Of a stretch of DNA of 64,000 bases, positions 18,158-26,877 are shown piece after piece. How positions within the stretch are numbered: position 1 is the stretch's first letter; each line of letters begins with the position of its first letter. The position numbers were made by a program, and so were the translations under genes. Source of the stretch: an uncultured Phycisphaerae bacterium (GTDB taxonomy: Bacteria; Planctomycetota; Phycisphaerae; UBA1845; Fen-1342); contig CALGJV010000026.1 of NCBI GenBank assembly GCA_937928595.1, positions 106,930-170,929 on the forward strand, written 5' to 3'. The notes under the pieces were generated by a model that saw only the letters and a program-made list of their open reading frames with translations, was not told the DNA's origin and ran no database searches.

Positions 18158-19217
18158 CTCCCGCGCCTGGATTCGCGCAACGCGGCGGCTGCTGGTGGCG
18201 GCCGTCGCGTTTTCGTGCGCGGCCGCGGCCCTGGCCCAGTCACCCCCGACCGGCCGCAATCGCGGTTCGCGGAGCAAGGCCGCTCCAACGCCGGCCTCCC
18301 GTCCGACTCCACCGCCGGCGACACAACCGGCGCCGGATCCCGTACCGGCCGAGACCCGGCCAGCCGGCCCGGAAACCGTGGCAGACGCCTTTCGCCGGCT
18401 GACGCCGGTCTTGCCCAAACCACTGCGAACCCCGGCGCGCCGCGCTCCGCGGGGGGCGGCGCCGCTGCCGACCGCGCCACCGCCACCGCCGGCGCTGACC
18501 CACAACGAGCGGGCGCTGCGGGCCGTGCTCGATCTGACGCTCGCCCTCGGACAGGCCGACGGCAAACGGGCCGCGCTCGTGATCGACGGCAGCGGCTACC
18601 AGCCCCTGCCGGAGACCGGCGAGCTCCCGGAGCGGCCCGACAAACCGCTGCACGCAGCCGCGGTCGCGGCACTGGTGGCGGCGCGGGCGCCCGCGCCGCT
18701 GGGTGAGTTGCTCGTGGAGGACTTCCGCGTGGCGCGGGCCCGCGAGATCGAGTCCCGGTATCCGCCGATCGCCCGCTGGATGCTCAGCCGCGAGGATCGC
18801 GCGGTGCTCATCCGGGCGCCCGAAACGCCTGTGCCGGGCTGGATCGCACGCGACGCGGTCGTCGTCGTGCGTCTGCGCGGGGCCGTGGCAACCGTAGTCG
18901 GCGGGACTCTGCTGGACTGCCTGACGCCCGCGCCGCCCGGCGCGGGGCGCCCGACGGAGCCGTCGACCGGCGGGTCGCCGCCGGCTGCGACGCCGACCGC
19001 ACCTCCGGTCGCCGCACCGACCGCCCCCCCGGCCGCCGCTCCCGCTACGCGGCCGGCCGCGAAGCCCGCCGCGGCGCCGAAGGAAGGCGAGCTGCCGCCG
19101 GTCGCCGCGCCGCAGACACCCGCCCCGCCGCCACGTCCCGCCACACGGCCCGCGTTGCCGCCTCGCCAACCGCTGCCGCCGCCCGCGCCGGAAGAGCCGG
19201 AAGGCGAGGACAAATGA
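18150..19217 (+). CDS. Exported Pro/Ala-rich protein of unknown function
   Basis: 355 residues beginning with a basic region and signal peptide (LLVAAVAFSCAAAALAQ). A low-complexity Pro/Ala/Thr segment follows (about residues 30-115). A compact central domain of about 130 residues (LTHNERALRAVLDLTLALGQ to VVGGTLLDCLT) is next, then a long Pro-rich tail ending PEEPEGEDK. No family is recognised. The ATG overlaps rplU by eight bases, so it may be read from the same message, although a role with the ribosome is not suggested by an export signal. Confidence 0.6.
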   Translation: MPSSRAWIRATRRLLVAAVAFSCAAAALAQSPPTGRNRGSRSKAAPTPASRPTPPPATQPAPDPVPAETRPAGPETVADAFRRLTPVLPKPLRTPARRAPRGAAPLPTAPPPPPALTHNERALRAVLDLTLALGQADGKRAALVIDGSGYQPLPETGELPERPDKPLHAAAVAALVAARAPAPLGELLVEDFRVARAREIESRYPPIARWMLSREDRAVLIRAPETPVPGWIARDAVVVVRLRGAVATVVGGTLLDCLTPAPPGAGRPTEPSTGGSPPAATPTAPPVAAPTAPPAAAPATRPAAKPAAAPKEGELPPVAAPQTPAPPPRPATRPALPPRQPLPPPAPEEPEGEDK

Positions 19218-19311
19218 GTCTGGACGTGCCCCCCAGGACGTGTCGCGCCGGTCCCCGCCGGGCGGCGTGACGGCCGCCGTCCGGGGCCGGGCAAGCCCGG
19301 GGGCGGGTGGT

Positions 19312-20631
19312 TTACAGCGGCGCGTGCCGCACGTCGGCCGCGATGCTGTGCAAGTGATCCAGCGCCCGCGGCGCGATCTCGACCTCGAGGATCGCCCGCC
19401 CGTCCTCGAAACTGCGCGTCAGGACGTCGGCGAAGCGCTCCAGAAACCCCAGCGCGCGCCCGTCGTGCGCCGGCAGCGACAACGTGATTCGCCGCTGCTC
19501 GCCCCGCATGCGCCGCTCGACCTCGGCCCGCAGCGCCTCCAGCCCCTCCCCCGTGCGGGCCGACAGCGACAGCGCCTCCGGATGCGCCTGCCGCAGCACC
19601 GCCGCCAGCGACGGGTCGCCCACCGCGTCCATCTTGTTCAGCACCAGCAGGAGCGGGCGCTTGTCAGCCCCGAGCTCCGCCAGCACGCCGTGCACGGCCG
19701 CGATCTGGGCCGGGGCCTCGATGCTGGCCGCGTCGACCACGTGCAGGAGCAGGTCGGCGTGGATGGCCTCCTCCAGCGTGGCGCGGAAGGACGCGACCAG
19801 GTGGTGCGGCAGGTCGCGGATGAACCCCACGGTGTCCGACAGCAGGGCGTAGCGACCGTTGCCGAGGTCCCAGCGGCGCGTCAGCGTGTCGAGCGTTGCG
19901 AAGAGACGGTCCTCGGCCAGCGTGCCCGCGCCGGTCAGGGCGTTCATGAGCGTGCTCTTGCCCGCGTTGGTGTAGCCCACGAGCGAGACGTTGAAGAAGT
20001 CCTTGCGGGCGCGGACCTCGCGGACCTTGCGCCGGTCGATCTCGGCGATCTGCCGTTTCAGCAGCGACACGCGCTTCTCGACCAGGCGGCGGTCGATCTC
20101 GAGCTGGCTCTCGCCCGGGCCGCGCGTGCCGATGCCGCCGACCGCGCCCACGCCCGTGCCGCCGCCGGCGCCGGCGATCCGCTCCAGGTGCGTCCACATG
20201 CCGCGCAGCCGCGGCGCGGTGTACTCGAGCTGGGCCAGCTCGACCTGCAACCGCGCCTCGTGCGTGCGGGCCCGCGACGCGAAGATGTCCAGGATCAGCT
20301 CGCTGCGGTCGAGCACCTTGCGACCGGTCGCCTTCTCGATCTCGCGAATCTGCGACGGCGACAGGTCGTTGTCGAAGATGACGACATCGGCCTCGTACGC
20401 GTCCGCCCGCTGCCGGATCTCCTCGAGCTTGCCTTTGCCGACGCACGTGGCCGCGTGGTACGCGGGCCGCCGCTGCACGACCCGGCTCACGACATTGGCC
20501 CCGGCCGAGCGGGCCAGCTCGGCCAGCTCGGCCAGCGGATCGTCGGTCAGGGGGGCGTCGCCCAGCAGGACTTTAACCAGCACCGCGTTTTCACGCCGGA
20601 CGGAAAGATCTTCGCGCGGTCGCTGCGACAC
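19312..20631 (-). CDS. hflX: GTPase HflX
   Basis: 439 residues. The N-terminal HflX domain (ANVVSRVVQRRPAYHAATCV, GKGKLEEIR) is followed by the glycine-rich linker GGGTGVGAVGGIGTRGPGES and the G domain with GYTNAGKST (G1), DTVGFI (G3) and NKMD (G4). HflX splits stalled or stressed 70S ribosomes. The GTG at 20631 is chosen because GGAGG lies nine bases upstream and the sequence from here (RRENAVLVKVLL) matches the usual N-terminus; further upstream the frame is Arg/Pro-rich noise. It lies alone, convergent with the rplU unit. No hfq or miaA is nearby. Confidence 0.92.
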   Translation of the reverse strand: MSQRPREDLSVRRENAVLVKVLLGDAPLTDDPLAELAELARSAGANVVSRVVQRRPAYHAATCVGKGKLEEIRQRADAYEADVVIFDNDLSPSQIREIEKATGRKVLDRSELILDIFASRARTHEARLQVELAQLEYTAPRLRGMWTHLERIAGAGGGTGVGAVGGIGTRGPGESQLEIDRRLVEKRVSLLKRQIAEIDRRKVREVRARKDFFNVSLVGYTNAGKSTLMNALTGAGTLAEDRLFATLDTLTRRWDLGNGRYALLSDTVGFIRDLPHHLVASFRATLEEAIHADLLLHVVDAASIEAPAQIAAVHGVLAELGADKRPLLLVLNKMDAVGDPSLAAVLRQAHPEALSLSARTGEGLEALRAEVERRMRGEQRRITLSLPAHDGRALGFLERFADVLTRSFEDGRAILEVEIAPRALDHLHSIAADVRHAPL

Positions 20632-21103
20632 CCGTGATGGCCTCCGAACCCTGCCGGGCGCGGCCGCCGGCCGGGCCGTCCAGGCCCGAAGGGCCGCCGC
20701 TGGGGACGGCACGACGCCCGCATGCCGCCCGACCGACCCCCTCATTGTACCGTCCGCCCGGTCCGAACCACCCACCGCGCCGGGAACGGCCCACCGCCAC
20801 GGAAAACGCTTTTCTTCCCCCCCGAAACCGCCGGCGGGACCCCGCCCGATCGCAAACGGGAGGTCGGAAATGTCGTCCGAGCCCCGGCCGCCAGGCCGGG
20901 GTCCATCGATCGCCGACCCGGACGAAACCCGGAGCTCGCGCCCCGGGTTCGGATGCCGCGCACCGTGCCGTGCCAGCCGCCGTCGCCTCGCCGGGCCCGG
21001 CCGACACGGGGGTCGGCCCGACATCCGCGGCGGTACTCGTGCGTGCAGCTCCTCCGCGGTACGCTGTCCCCGCAAGTATCCCAACGCCGTGGAGTCCACG
21101 CCG
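20632..21103. other. Divergent intergenic region
   Basis: About 470 bases between hflX (minus) and the metalloprotease-like gene (plus). All frames translate to Arg/Pro/Ala-rich sequence without ribosome sites, and no clear promoter or RNA is seen. Confidence 0.4.
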
Positions 21104-23509
21104 ATGGCATCGTCACGCACAACCTGTTCACGGAAAAGTCGTCCGGCTCGAGTTGATCGGTCGCAGGTCGATGCGTTGCGGTTGGGTCCGTCTCAGGTCG
21201 AATCGCCGGAACTCGAACCGCCGGCGGCCGATTCTTCGCATCCGTCGGCTCTCGGCGCCGACCCGGGCCGCACCGGCCGCAGGCCCCGCGGCACGGCGCG
21301 GCGGTGGTCCGCGTTCGCCGTCCTGTTGCCCGTGGTGGGTGCGCTGAGCGCACCCGTCCGCGCCGCGGAGCGGGCCGCGTGGGGCGCACCGACGCCCGAC
21401 GCCCGGCCGGTGAGCTATCTCAGCGCGACGAAGGCCGTGCTAAACTACGAAACGTCGACGCCGCAGCCGACGCGCATCCAGATCCGCGTCGGCACGCTGC
21501 CGGCCAGCACGCCCGGGCAGGAGGAGGCGTGGCGTGACGTCCTGATCCTCGACAACGACCCCACCCCCAAGCGCCGCCACAGCGTCACGCTCAGCGGTTT
21601 CGAGCCGGCCACGCGCTATTTCTATCGCTACTGGGTCGGCGACGAGAACGGCGACCGGCCCGGGCCGTGGTCGGCCGACCCGCCCTGGAGCCGCGAGTAC
21701 GCCTTCGCGACGCTGGGCGGCCCCGGCCGGACCAGCTTCCTGCGCATCCCCGTGAAGGTGTTGATCGTGCCGAACGTGATCAACCTGAGCACCGTCGCGC
21801 CGGAGGCGCCCGCGCCGACGCCGATGCCGGAGGAGGAAATCGAGCAGTACCGCGTCAGTCTCCGCCAAGCGGCCCTCTTCTACTGGGTCAACAGCCGGAT
21901 GCGCTACTGGATCGACTGCGAGTTCTTCGTCGAGCCCGAGTGGCAGCGCGTGGGCGAGCCGCGGCCCGAGCTGGGCGAGTTCTACCGCGACCTGCGGCCG
22001 GTGCGGGACGGTCTGCGGGTGTTCGACCCGGGCGACGTCGCGAACCACGACCCCCGGCCGCCGCTGAAGGACGAGCGCATCTGGACGGGACAGGTCGTGA
22101 TCGTCTGCGAGCGGCGGTGGGATGCGGCCCGGCGGGCGTGGGTGTATCAGCTGAGCGGCGGGGGGACGTTCGGCGTGGACTGGATGCTGTGGGGCGACGA
22201 GACTCAGCGGCCGGCACCGGGGCGGAGCACGTGGCTGGGCGGCAGCGACCAGGCCTGGCTCATGTGCCACGAGTTCCATCACCAGAAGGAGAGCCAGTAC
22301 GCGTTCTCGGGGCTGACGACCGAGCACGACCGTGTGGTGTTCTGCCATTTCGCGCCGCCCTACCGCAGCCCGTTCGACGAGCAGCGCTGGGCGACGGCGT
22401 TCAACCACGGCGAGCATTGGGACGGCATCGCGTGGGAGCTGCGGATGCTGACGGACGCGCAGTACTTCCGCAACATGTTCGGCGAGATCGCGACCGCGAC
22501 CGACACCGACGGCGACGGCATCCCGGACCATGACCCGCGCCTGCCGCTCGACGAGAAACGCCTCGGCAGCGACGCGACGAGCGCGACGACCGACGGCGTC
22601 AACCACGACATGGACAAGGTGCTGATGGCCAAGTGGGTGCCGTCCATGCTCACCGACCTGCGCGTGCGGCGATTCAACCCGGGCTATGCGGCGCTGTGGG
22701 CGTTGAGCACCGGCGCGGCCCGGCCGGAGTCGCGGCCCGGCGACGCGGGCTACCGCTGGCCGGAGTTCCGCACGACCGACAGCGACGGCGACGGCGTGCC
22801 GGACGCCGAGGATCCGTACCCGATTTATCCGTGGAAGCCCGCGATTCCCGCGGCGCAGATCACGGTGGACGGCGACCTGGCGGACTGGGCGGACGTGCCG
22901 CCGATCGGCGCGCTGCGCTGGGCAGGCGACCGGTCGGATGCGGAGCTGGTCTGTACGCTGAAGACGGCGCACGACGACCAGAACCTGTACTACGCGGTGG
23001 AGATCGTCGGCGCGTACAGCTCGGTGATGTTCAACATCGACGCGGACGCGGACGGCTGGTACGTCGGCAACGACAACCTTCAGATCGTGGTCGGTCAACC
23101 GGCCGCCGAGAACGACCCCGGGCCGGGACGGTCGCCGGACCGCGGGGTCGCACTGGACCCGGCCGGCGCGCCGGTCTTGCGGCAGGTGCTCGGGCACATT
23201 TCGAGCCAGCGCGGCTGGCCGTACTGGGACGACGGCCGCCCGTTGACGTGGACGGACCCGCGGACCGGCCGGGCGTACACGTGGGCGCGGCCGAAAATGT
23301 ACGGGGACTGGCGGGATGTGACGTTCAGGAGCAGCGCGGCGAACGGGCGGCGGGTGTTCGAGCTGGCGCTGCCGAACGGGGCCGGCAAGCTGCCGATTCA
23401 GGCGGGGCCGGGGCATCCGGTGGCGCTGGCGTTCTACATCCGCCTCGCGGACGGCGGCGCGCTGTCCGTGTACGAGCCGTACACGCTCTTCGCGACGACG
23501 TGGGAGTGA
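21104..23509 (+). CDS. Secreted zinc-metallopeptidase-like multidomain protein
   Basis: About 801 residues. After a basic stretch and a signal-like helix (WSAFAVLLPVVGALSAPVRAA), a fibronectin-III-like strand pattern (VTLSGFEPATRYFYRYWVGD) is followed by a central domain with WLMCHEFHHQKES, an HExxH zinc site. The downstream FCHFAPPYRSPFDEQ, FNHGEHWDGIAWE and DMDKVLMAKWVPSML could supply a third ligand. Two thrombospondin-3/EF-hand-like calcium loops (TDTDGDGIPDHDP and TDSDGDGVPDAEDP) lead into a C-terminal CBM9/DOMON-like domain (ITVDGDLADWADVP). The start is uncertain: ATG 21104 is the nearest in-frame ATG, while TTG codons near 21176 would place the signal peptide closer to the N-terminus. 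It probably degrades or binds extracellular glycoprotein or polysaccharide. I do not recognise a named peptidase family. Confidence 0.7.
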   Translation: MASSRTTCSRKSRPARVDRSQVDALRLGPSQVESPELEPPAADSSHPSALGADPGRTGRRPRGTARRWSAFAVLLPVVGALSAPVRAAERAAWGAPTPDARPVSYLSATKAVLNYETSTPQPTRIQIRVGTLPASTPGQEEAWRDVLILDNDPTPKRRHSVTLSGFEPATRYFYRYWVGDENGDRPGPWSADPPWSREYAFATLGGPGRTSFLRIPVKVLIVPNVINLSTVAPEAPAPTPMPEEEIEQYRVSLRQAALFYWVNSRMRYWIDCEFFVEPEWQRVGEPRPELGEFYRDLRPVRDGLRVFDPGDVANHDPRPPLKDERIWTGQVVIVCERRWDAARRAWVYQLSGGGTFGVDWMLWGDETQRPAPGRSTWLGGSDQAWLMCHEFHHQKESQYAFSGLTTEHDRVVFCHFAPPYRSPFDEQRWATAFNHGEHWDGIAWELRMLTDAQYFRNMFGEIATATDTDGDGIPDHDPRLPLDEKRLGSDATSATTDGVNHDMDKVLMAKWVPSMLTDLRVRRFNPGYAALWALSTGAARPESRPGDAGYRWPEFRTTDSDGDGVPDAEDPYPIYPWKPAIPAAQITVDGDLADWADVPPIGALRWAGDRSDAELVCTLKTAHDDQNLYYAVEIVGAYSSVMFNIDADADGWYVGNDNLQIVVGQPAAENDPGPGRSPDRGVALDPAGAPVLRQVLGHISSQRGWPYWDDGRPLTWTDPRTGRAYTWARPKMYGDWRDVTFRSSAANGRRVFELALPNGAGKLPIQAGPGHPVALAFYIRLADGGALSVYEPYTLFATTWE

Positions 23510-23621
23510 AGAAGGCACGCAGGCACGAAGGCACGCAGGGGGATCGCGGCAAGGGAGACCAGTCGCGAAGGCATGGAGGAAGGGGTCGGGGGATGGAGGG
23601 ATTGAGGGAGCAAGAGAGCCG
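23510..23621 (+). repeat. Low-complexity tandem repeat (GGCACGAAGGCACG and GGATTGAGGGAG types)
   Basis: Directly after the stop codon of the metalloprotease-like gene lie tandem copies of GAAGGCACGCAGGCAC, followed by GA-rich units (GGGATGGAGGGATTGAGGGA). The same two repeat types, in the same order relative to the preceding gene, occur at 54281-54346 on the other strand, again directly after a stop codon. Confidence 0.6.
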
Positions 23622-23631
23622 CGGAAAAACA

Positions 23632-23667
23632 CGACTCCCCGGCCTCCGCGCGGACGCCGGGGAGTCG
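23632..23667 (-). terminator. Terminator of minus-strand PEP-CTERM gene
   Basis: A perfect 12-bp stem (CGACTCCCCGGC at 23632-23643 with 23656-23667) is followed on the minus strand by TGTTTTTCC. It lies about 40 bases beyond the stop of the gene that ends at 23710. Confidence 0.75.
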
Positions 23668-23709
23668 TCGCATTTCAGCTGAGCGCGTCGCGCGCCACGT
23701 CTCCGTGGC

Positions 23710-24378
23710 TTAGCGGCGGCGCAGAACGAGCGCGCCCAAACCGATCAGCAGCAGACTGGCCGGCTCGGGAACGCCCGTCAGGTAGAACGCCATCTCCACG
23801 CCACCGGTGCCGGGCGCGAGCGGCGTCCAGAAGTTGGTGCCGAGCAGCGGGAAGCCCTGCCGAGCGTTGCCGCCCGTGGAGGTCGCCGTCACCCAGCCCC
23901 ACTGCGGCGGGAAGGTGTTGACCGACTGGATCGCGATCCAGTACTGCTGGCCGGGCGTGGCGATGAACGGATCGGCCGACACGTCCGCGCTGTACGAGAA
24001 GAAGTTGCCGCTGGGCGTCTCGTTGGCAGCCGCAGCCGGGATCGTCCACACCTTCAGTGCGGTGGGCGTCGGGTCGGGGTTGCCGCCGGTCGGCTGGCCG
24101 CCGGCGTCGGCGTAGATGATGACGCGGAACGCGGTGGCGTTGCCCGGGGGGCCGGGGTTCCACCAGGTGCCCCACCAGTGCACGTCGGTGATCACGTTGC
24201 CGCCGGCCTGCAACACGAAGTTGTCGGCCGTCTGCGACTGGAACGGATACACCGTGTCGAGCTGCGACGAGTACCCGGTGCTCGTCGAACCCGGCGCGCC
24301 GTTGTCGTAGATGATGGGATCGGCCACAGCGAACGCGGCCACGCTCAGCGTGGCCACCACAGCCAGAACACGGTTCAT
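23710..24378 (-). CDS. PEP-CTERM sorted exported protein
   Basis: 222 residues. Signal peptide MNRVLAVVATLSVAAFAVA is cleaved before DPIIYDNGAP. The mature domain resembles the beta-sandwich of planctomycete PEP-CTERM proteins (TADNFVLQAGGNVITDVHWW, PGQQYWIAIQS). The tail is VPEPASLLLIGLGALVLRRR, the exosortase signal. ATG 24378 is fixed by AGGAGGAGG six bases upstream; the in-frame extension upstream is not needed. A terminator follows at 23632. The function of the domain is unknown. Confidence 0.88.
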   Translation of the reverse strand: MNRVLAVVATLSVAAFAVADPIIYDNGAPGSTSTGYSSQLDTVYPFQSQTADNFVLQAGGNVITDVHWWGTWWNPGPPGNATAFRVIIYADAGGQPTGGNPDPTPTALKVWTIPAAAANETPSGNFFSYSADVSADPFIATPGQQYWIAIQSVNTFPPQWGWVTATSTGGNARQGFPLLGTNFWTPLAPGTGGVEMAFYLTGVPEPASLLLIGLGALVLRRR

Positions 24379-24858
24379 CTTGAACCTCCTCCTACTTGGG
24401 ACAGACACTCCTCTCTCAACCGTCCAGACAAACACGATTGTGAGCGCCCCGCCGGCCATCCACCGCCGGGGCGCCTGATTGTTTCAGAACCATAAATGGG
24501 TGTCGGGTGAACGGCGCGCTCACGAGACGCGCGTGCCCCATGGTGCGAGCATACGCCGGTCGGAGGCAACCCCGCTGACTTTCGTCCGGCTCACAGCGGG
24601 TTCGATTGCGACCCGAACACCTCCTCCAAAGGCAGACGGTATCAGTTTCGGGGCGGATTCGTCAACAGAAATCTTCACAGAACCGCACAAGCCGGGCGGT
24701 GGTGTCTGATAACGGGGCTCGCCGCGCGGCGGGTCGCGCGGCGGAATACGCCGGCTGGGACTTCACCGGCGGGTGTTTGAAGACGGGCCGTGGGGCCGGT
24801 GCGGATACCGGTCGCACACGATGTGCGCCGCGCGGGGCGCGACAGGAAGGAGACACGC
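24379..24858. other. Divergent intergenic region
   Basis: 480 bases between a minus-strand PEP-CTERM gene and a plus-strand lipoprotein gene. It contains an imperfect GC hairpin near 24445-24475 but no gene, RNA or promoter that I can support. Confidence 0.4.
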
Positions 24859-25425
24859 ATGCTTCGCAAGTGGGCACTCATCACGTTGTGGGCCGGTGTA
24901 GCGCTCGGCGTCACGGGCTGCATGCCCAAAATGACGATCGAGCAGATGAAGCAGCAGATGCCGCAGCGGCCGGCGGAACTGGATCGGCTGGAGGCGTTCG
25001 TCGGCAAGTGGCAGGGCGACGGCGAGGCGAAGTTCGCGTTCCTCGATGCGCCGCTGAGGATCACCGGGACGACGCAGATGGAGTGGGGCGGCAACCGCTG
25101 GTTCGTCGTCGGCAAGAGCGTGATGGCGATGGAGCATTTCGACGACATGCACGGGCTGGAGACCTGGACGTACGACGCCCGCGCGAAGAAGTACCGCTCC
25201 ACATGGGTGGACAGCATGGGCTCGTCGGGCACCGGCGAGAGCACGTACGACGAGAAGGCCCAGGTGTGGCACATGAAGGCGAAGAGCTACGGCGCCTGGG
25301 GCGAGTCGACGATGAAAGGCACGTTGCGATTTACCAACCCGGACACGATGGAGTGGTCGCTGGAGGAATGGCAGGGCCTGATGAAGGTCAGCGAGATGAA
25401 GGGCACGAGCAAGCGCGTGAAATAG
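24859..25425 (+). CDS. DUF1579-like lipoprotein
   Basis: 188 residues with a lipoprotein signal: a basic start, a hydrophobic core and the lipobox GVTGC, so the mature protein starts at Cys and is membrane-anchored. The domain (LEAFVGKWQGDGEAKF, TGTTQMEWGGNRWFVVGKS, TWTYDARAKKYRSTWVDSM) is a lipocalin-like beta barrel typical of DUF1579, whose ligand is unknown. AAGGAG lies upstream of ATG 24859 with a spacing of about eight bases. It stands alone. Confidence 0.82.
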   Translation: MLRKWALITLWAGVALGVTGCMPKMTIEQMKQQMPQRPAELDRLEAFVGKWQGDGEAKFAFLDAPLRITGTTQMEWGGNRWFVVGKSVMAMEHFDDMHGLETWTYDARAKKYRSTWVDSMGSSGTGESTYDEKAQVWHMKAKSYGAWGESTMKGTLRFTNPDTMEWSLEEWQGLMKVSEMKGTSKRVK

Positions 25426-26208
25426 CTTGCCGCCACGGCGTCGGCCGCGGCGGGTCACGGGGTCCGGCGCGGCCGGGCCAAGGCCCCTCACAACGCCTGG
25501 ACCCGTTTTGAGGAGCAGGCCCCATGCCAGCGGGCCCCGTGATTCGCCCGGAGCGGAAGTTGGATCCAATCGGAGCGCTCATTCGTGGCCTTTCGGGCGG
25601 CAGTGACGGACGGTCGAGCAAATGACCGCGGTCCCGTGGTGGCTCGTGACGCTGGCTGCTGCAGATTCGAGCAAGGAGTCCCCGCCGCCGCTGATACAAG
25701 TCGGTCTCGCCGGAGCGATCATCATCGCCGTCCTGTTGACGGATCCAACGCTTCCGTTCTTCTGATCCGGGACCCAGTGGTGCGGCCCATACGGTGGATG
25801 GTCCGCCGGCGGCGACGCCGAAATACGAACGACGACCTCGGGGAGCGCTGCGCCACATCCGGCCACCCGAAGCAGGGACGGCCGGAACCGCGCTGCCCGG
25901 CGTGTGGAAGTGCTCTCGACGGGCCGGTCCCAGGGCGAGCGGGGGGACACTCGGCCTGGCACACCACCATCGCGGAAAGGGGACTAAAAGCGCGCTGAGC
26001 GATGCCGGCGGATTCGCAGCCGCAGCCCGCCCACGCCGACCGCGCGCAGAAACCCGCCGATCCGCCATCCGGGCGGCAACCGCCGCCGGAATCCGCCGAC
26101 CGGAGAGCGCATGCCCCGACCGCGCCGGGGGCTTCCGTGTCCCAAACACGGCCGCGGGTGCGGACGGGGGGCTCGGGGCGCCGACGGGGAAGGCCCCCCC
26201 GGTGGCGC
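25426..26208. other. 780-base region of decayed or non-coding sequence
   Basis: No gene of normal appearance is found between the DUF1579 lipoprotein and the ABC transporter. The one coding-like island is the small membrane-peptide frame at 25622-25765. After its stop another frame reads DPVVRPIRWMVRRRRRR and then CPACGSALDG, which could be the displaced 3' part of the same gene after a frameshift. The rest is GC-rich low-complexity sequence. Confidence 0.35.
25622..25765 (+). CDS. Possible small membrane protein (47 aa), perhaps the N-terminal remnant of a frameshifted gene
   Basis: The frame ATG 25622 to TGA 25765 encodes MTAVPWWLVT..., then a polar stretch and a clear membrane helix LIQVGLAGAIIIAVLL, ending DPTLPFF. 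Codon use is less extreme in GC than in its surroundings. There is no strong ribosome site (the upstream bases are GGTCGAGCAA). Downstream, a +1 or +2 frame continues with a basic stretch and CPACGS, the order membrane helix, basic linker, zinc-ribbon half that is common in this genome, which suggests one broken gene. Confidence is low. Confidence 0.25.
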   Translation: MTAVPWWLVTLAAADSSKESPPPLIQVGLAGAIIIAVLLTDPTLPFF

Positions 26209-26871
26209 TCACTCCTGTGAGATCCGGCCGTTCTGCAACCGCAAGGTCCGCTTCGCTCGGGCGGCAGCGCGGGGATCGTGCGTCACCATGACGATCGTAC
26301 GCCCCTCGCGGTTCATGTCTTCGAGCAAATCCAGGATGTGCTGCCCCGTTTCGGGGTCGAGGTTGCCCGTGGGTTCATCGGCCAGAATGATTCCCGGGTC
26401 ATTGGCCAGAACGCGCGCGAGCGCGACACGCTGCTGTTGCCCGATGCTCAGCTCCGACGGCTTGTGGTCGAGACGGTCCCCCAGACCGACGCGCTCGAGG
26501 AGGGCGGCGGCGCGCTCCCGTTGGGCCGCCGGCTTCATGTCCGCCAGGTACAGGGGCACTTGTACGTTCTCCCGGGCGGTCAGATACGGCACGAGGTTGA
26601 ACGTTTGAAAGACGAACCCGACCTGCCGCCGGCGCAGCTCGGCCCGCTGGTTCGGGGAGAGATCGTAGAGCGCGTGCCCGTTGAGATACACCTTGCCCGC
26701 GGTCGGCGACAACATGCCGCCCAACACCAGCAGGAGCGTGCTTTTCCCGCTGCCGCTGGGGCCGACCACGGCGACGAATTCGCCCGCGGCGATCTGCACC
26801 GACGCATTATCCAACGCGGTGACGGTGCGCCGGTTGTGCCGGTAGGTCTTGCTGACGGATTCCAATCGCAT
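26209..26871 (-). CDS. ABC transporter ATP-binding protein, LolD/MacB type
   Basis: 220 residues, the size of LolD/FtsE-type ATPases. Walker A is GPSGSGKST, the signature is LSIGQQQRVALARV and Walker B is IILADEPTGNLD; the Q-loop (VGFVFQTFNLVPYLTARENV) and H-loop (VMVTHD) are present, so it should be active. AGGAGGT precedes ATG 26871. It is the last gene of an operon that starts with an ArsR-type regulator and pairs with the FtsX-like permease encoded six bases upstream. MacB-type pairs act as mechanotransmission machines that drive periplasmic events rather than moving a substrate across the membrane, so an extracytoplasmic target is likely. Confidence 0.92.
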   Translation of the reverse strand: MRLESVSKTYRHNRRTVTALDNASVQIAAGEFVAVVGPSGSGKSTLLLVLGGMLSPTAGKVYLNGHALYDLSPNQRAELRRRQVGFVFQTFNLVPYLTARENVQVPLYLADMKPAAQRERAAALLERVGLGDRLDHKPSELSIGQQQRVALARVLANDPGIILADEPTGNLDPETGQHILDLLEDMNREGRTIVMVTHDPRAAARAKRTLRLQNGRISQE

Positions 26872-26877
26872 GAAGCG

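Noticed and set aside
23510..23621. CRISPR array
   Set aside because: The repeats are short, overlapping and lack unique spacers; they are low-complexity tandem units. No cas gene is present.
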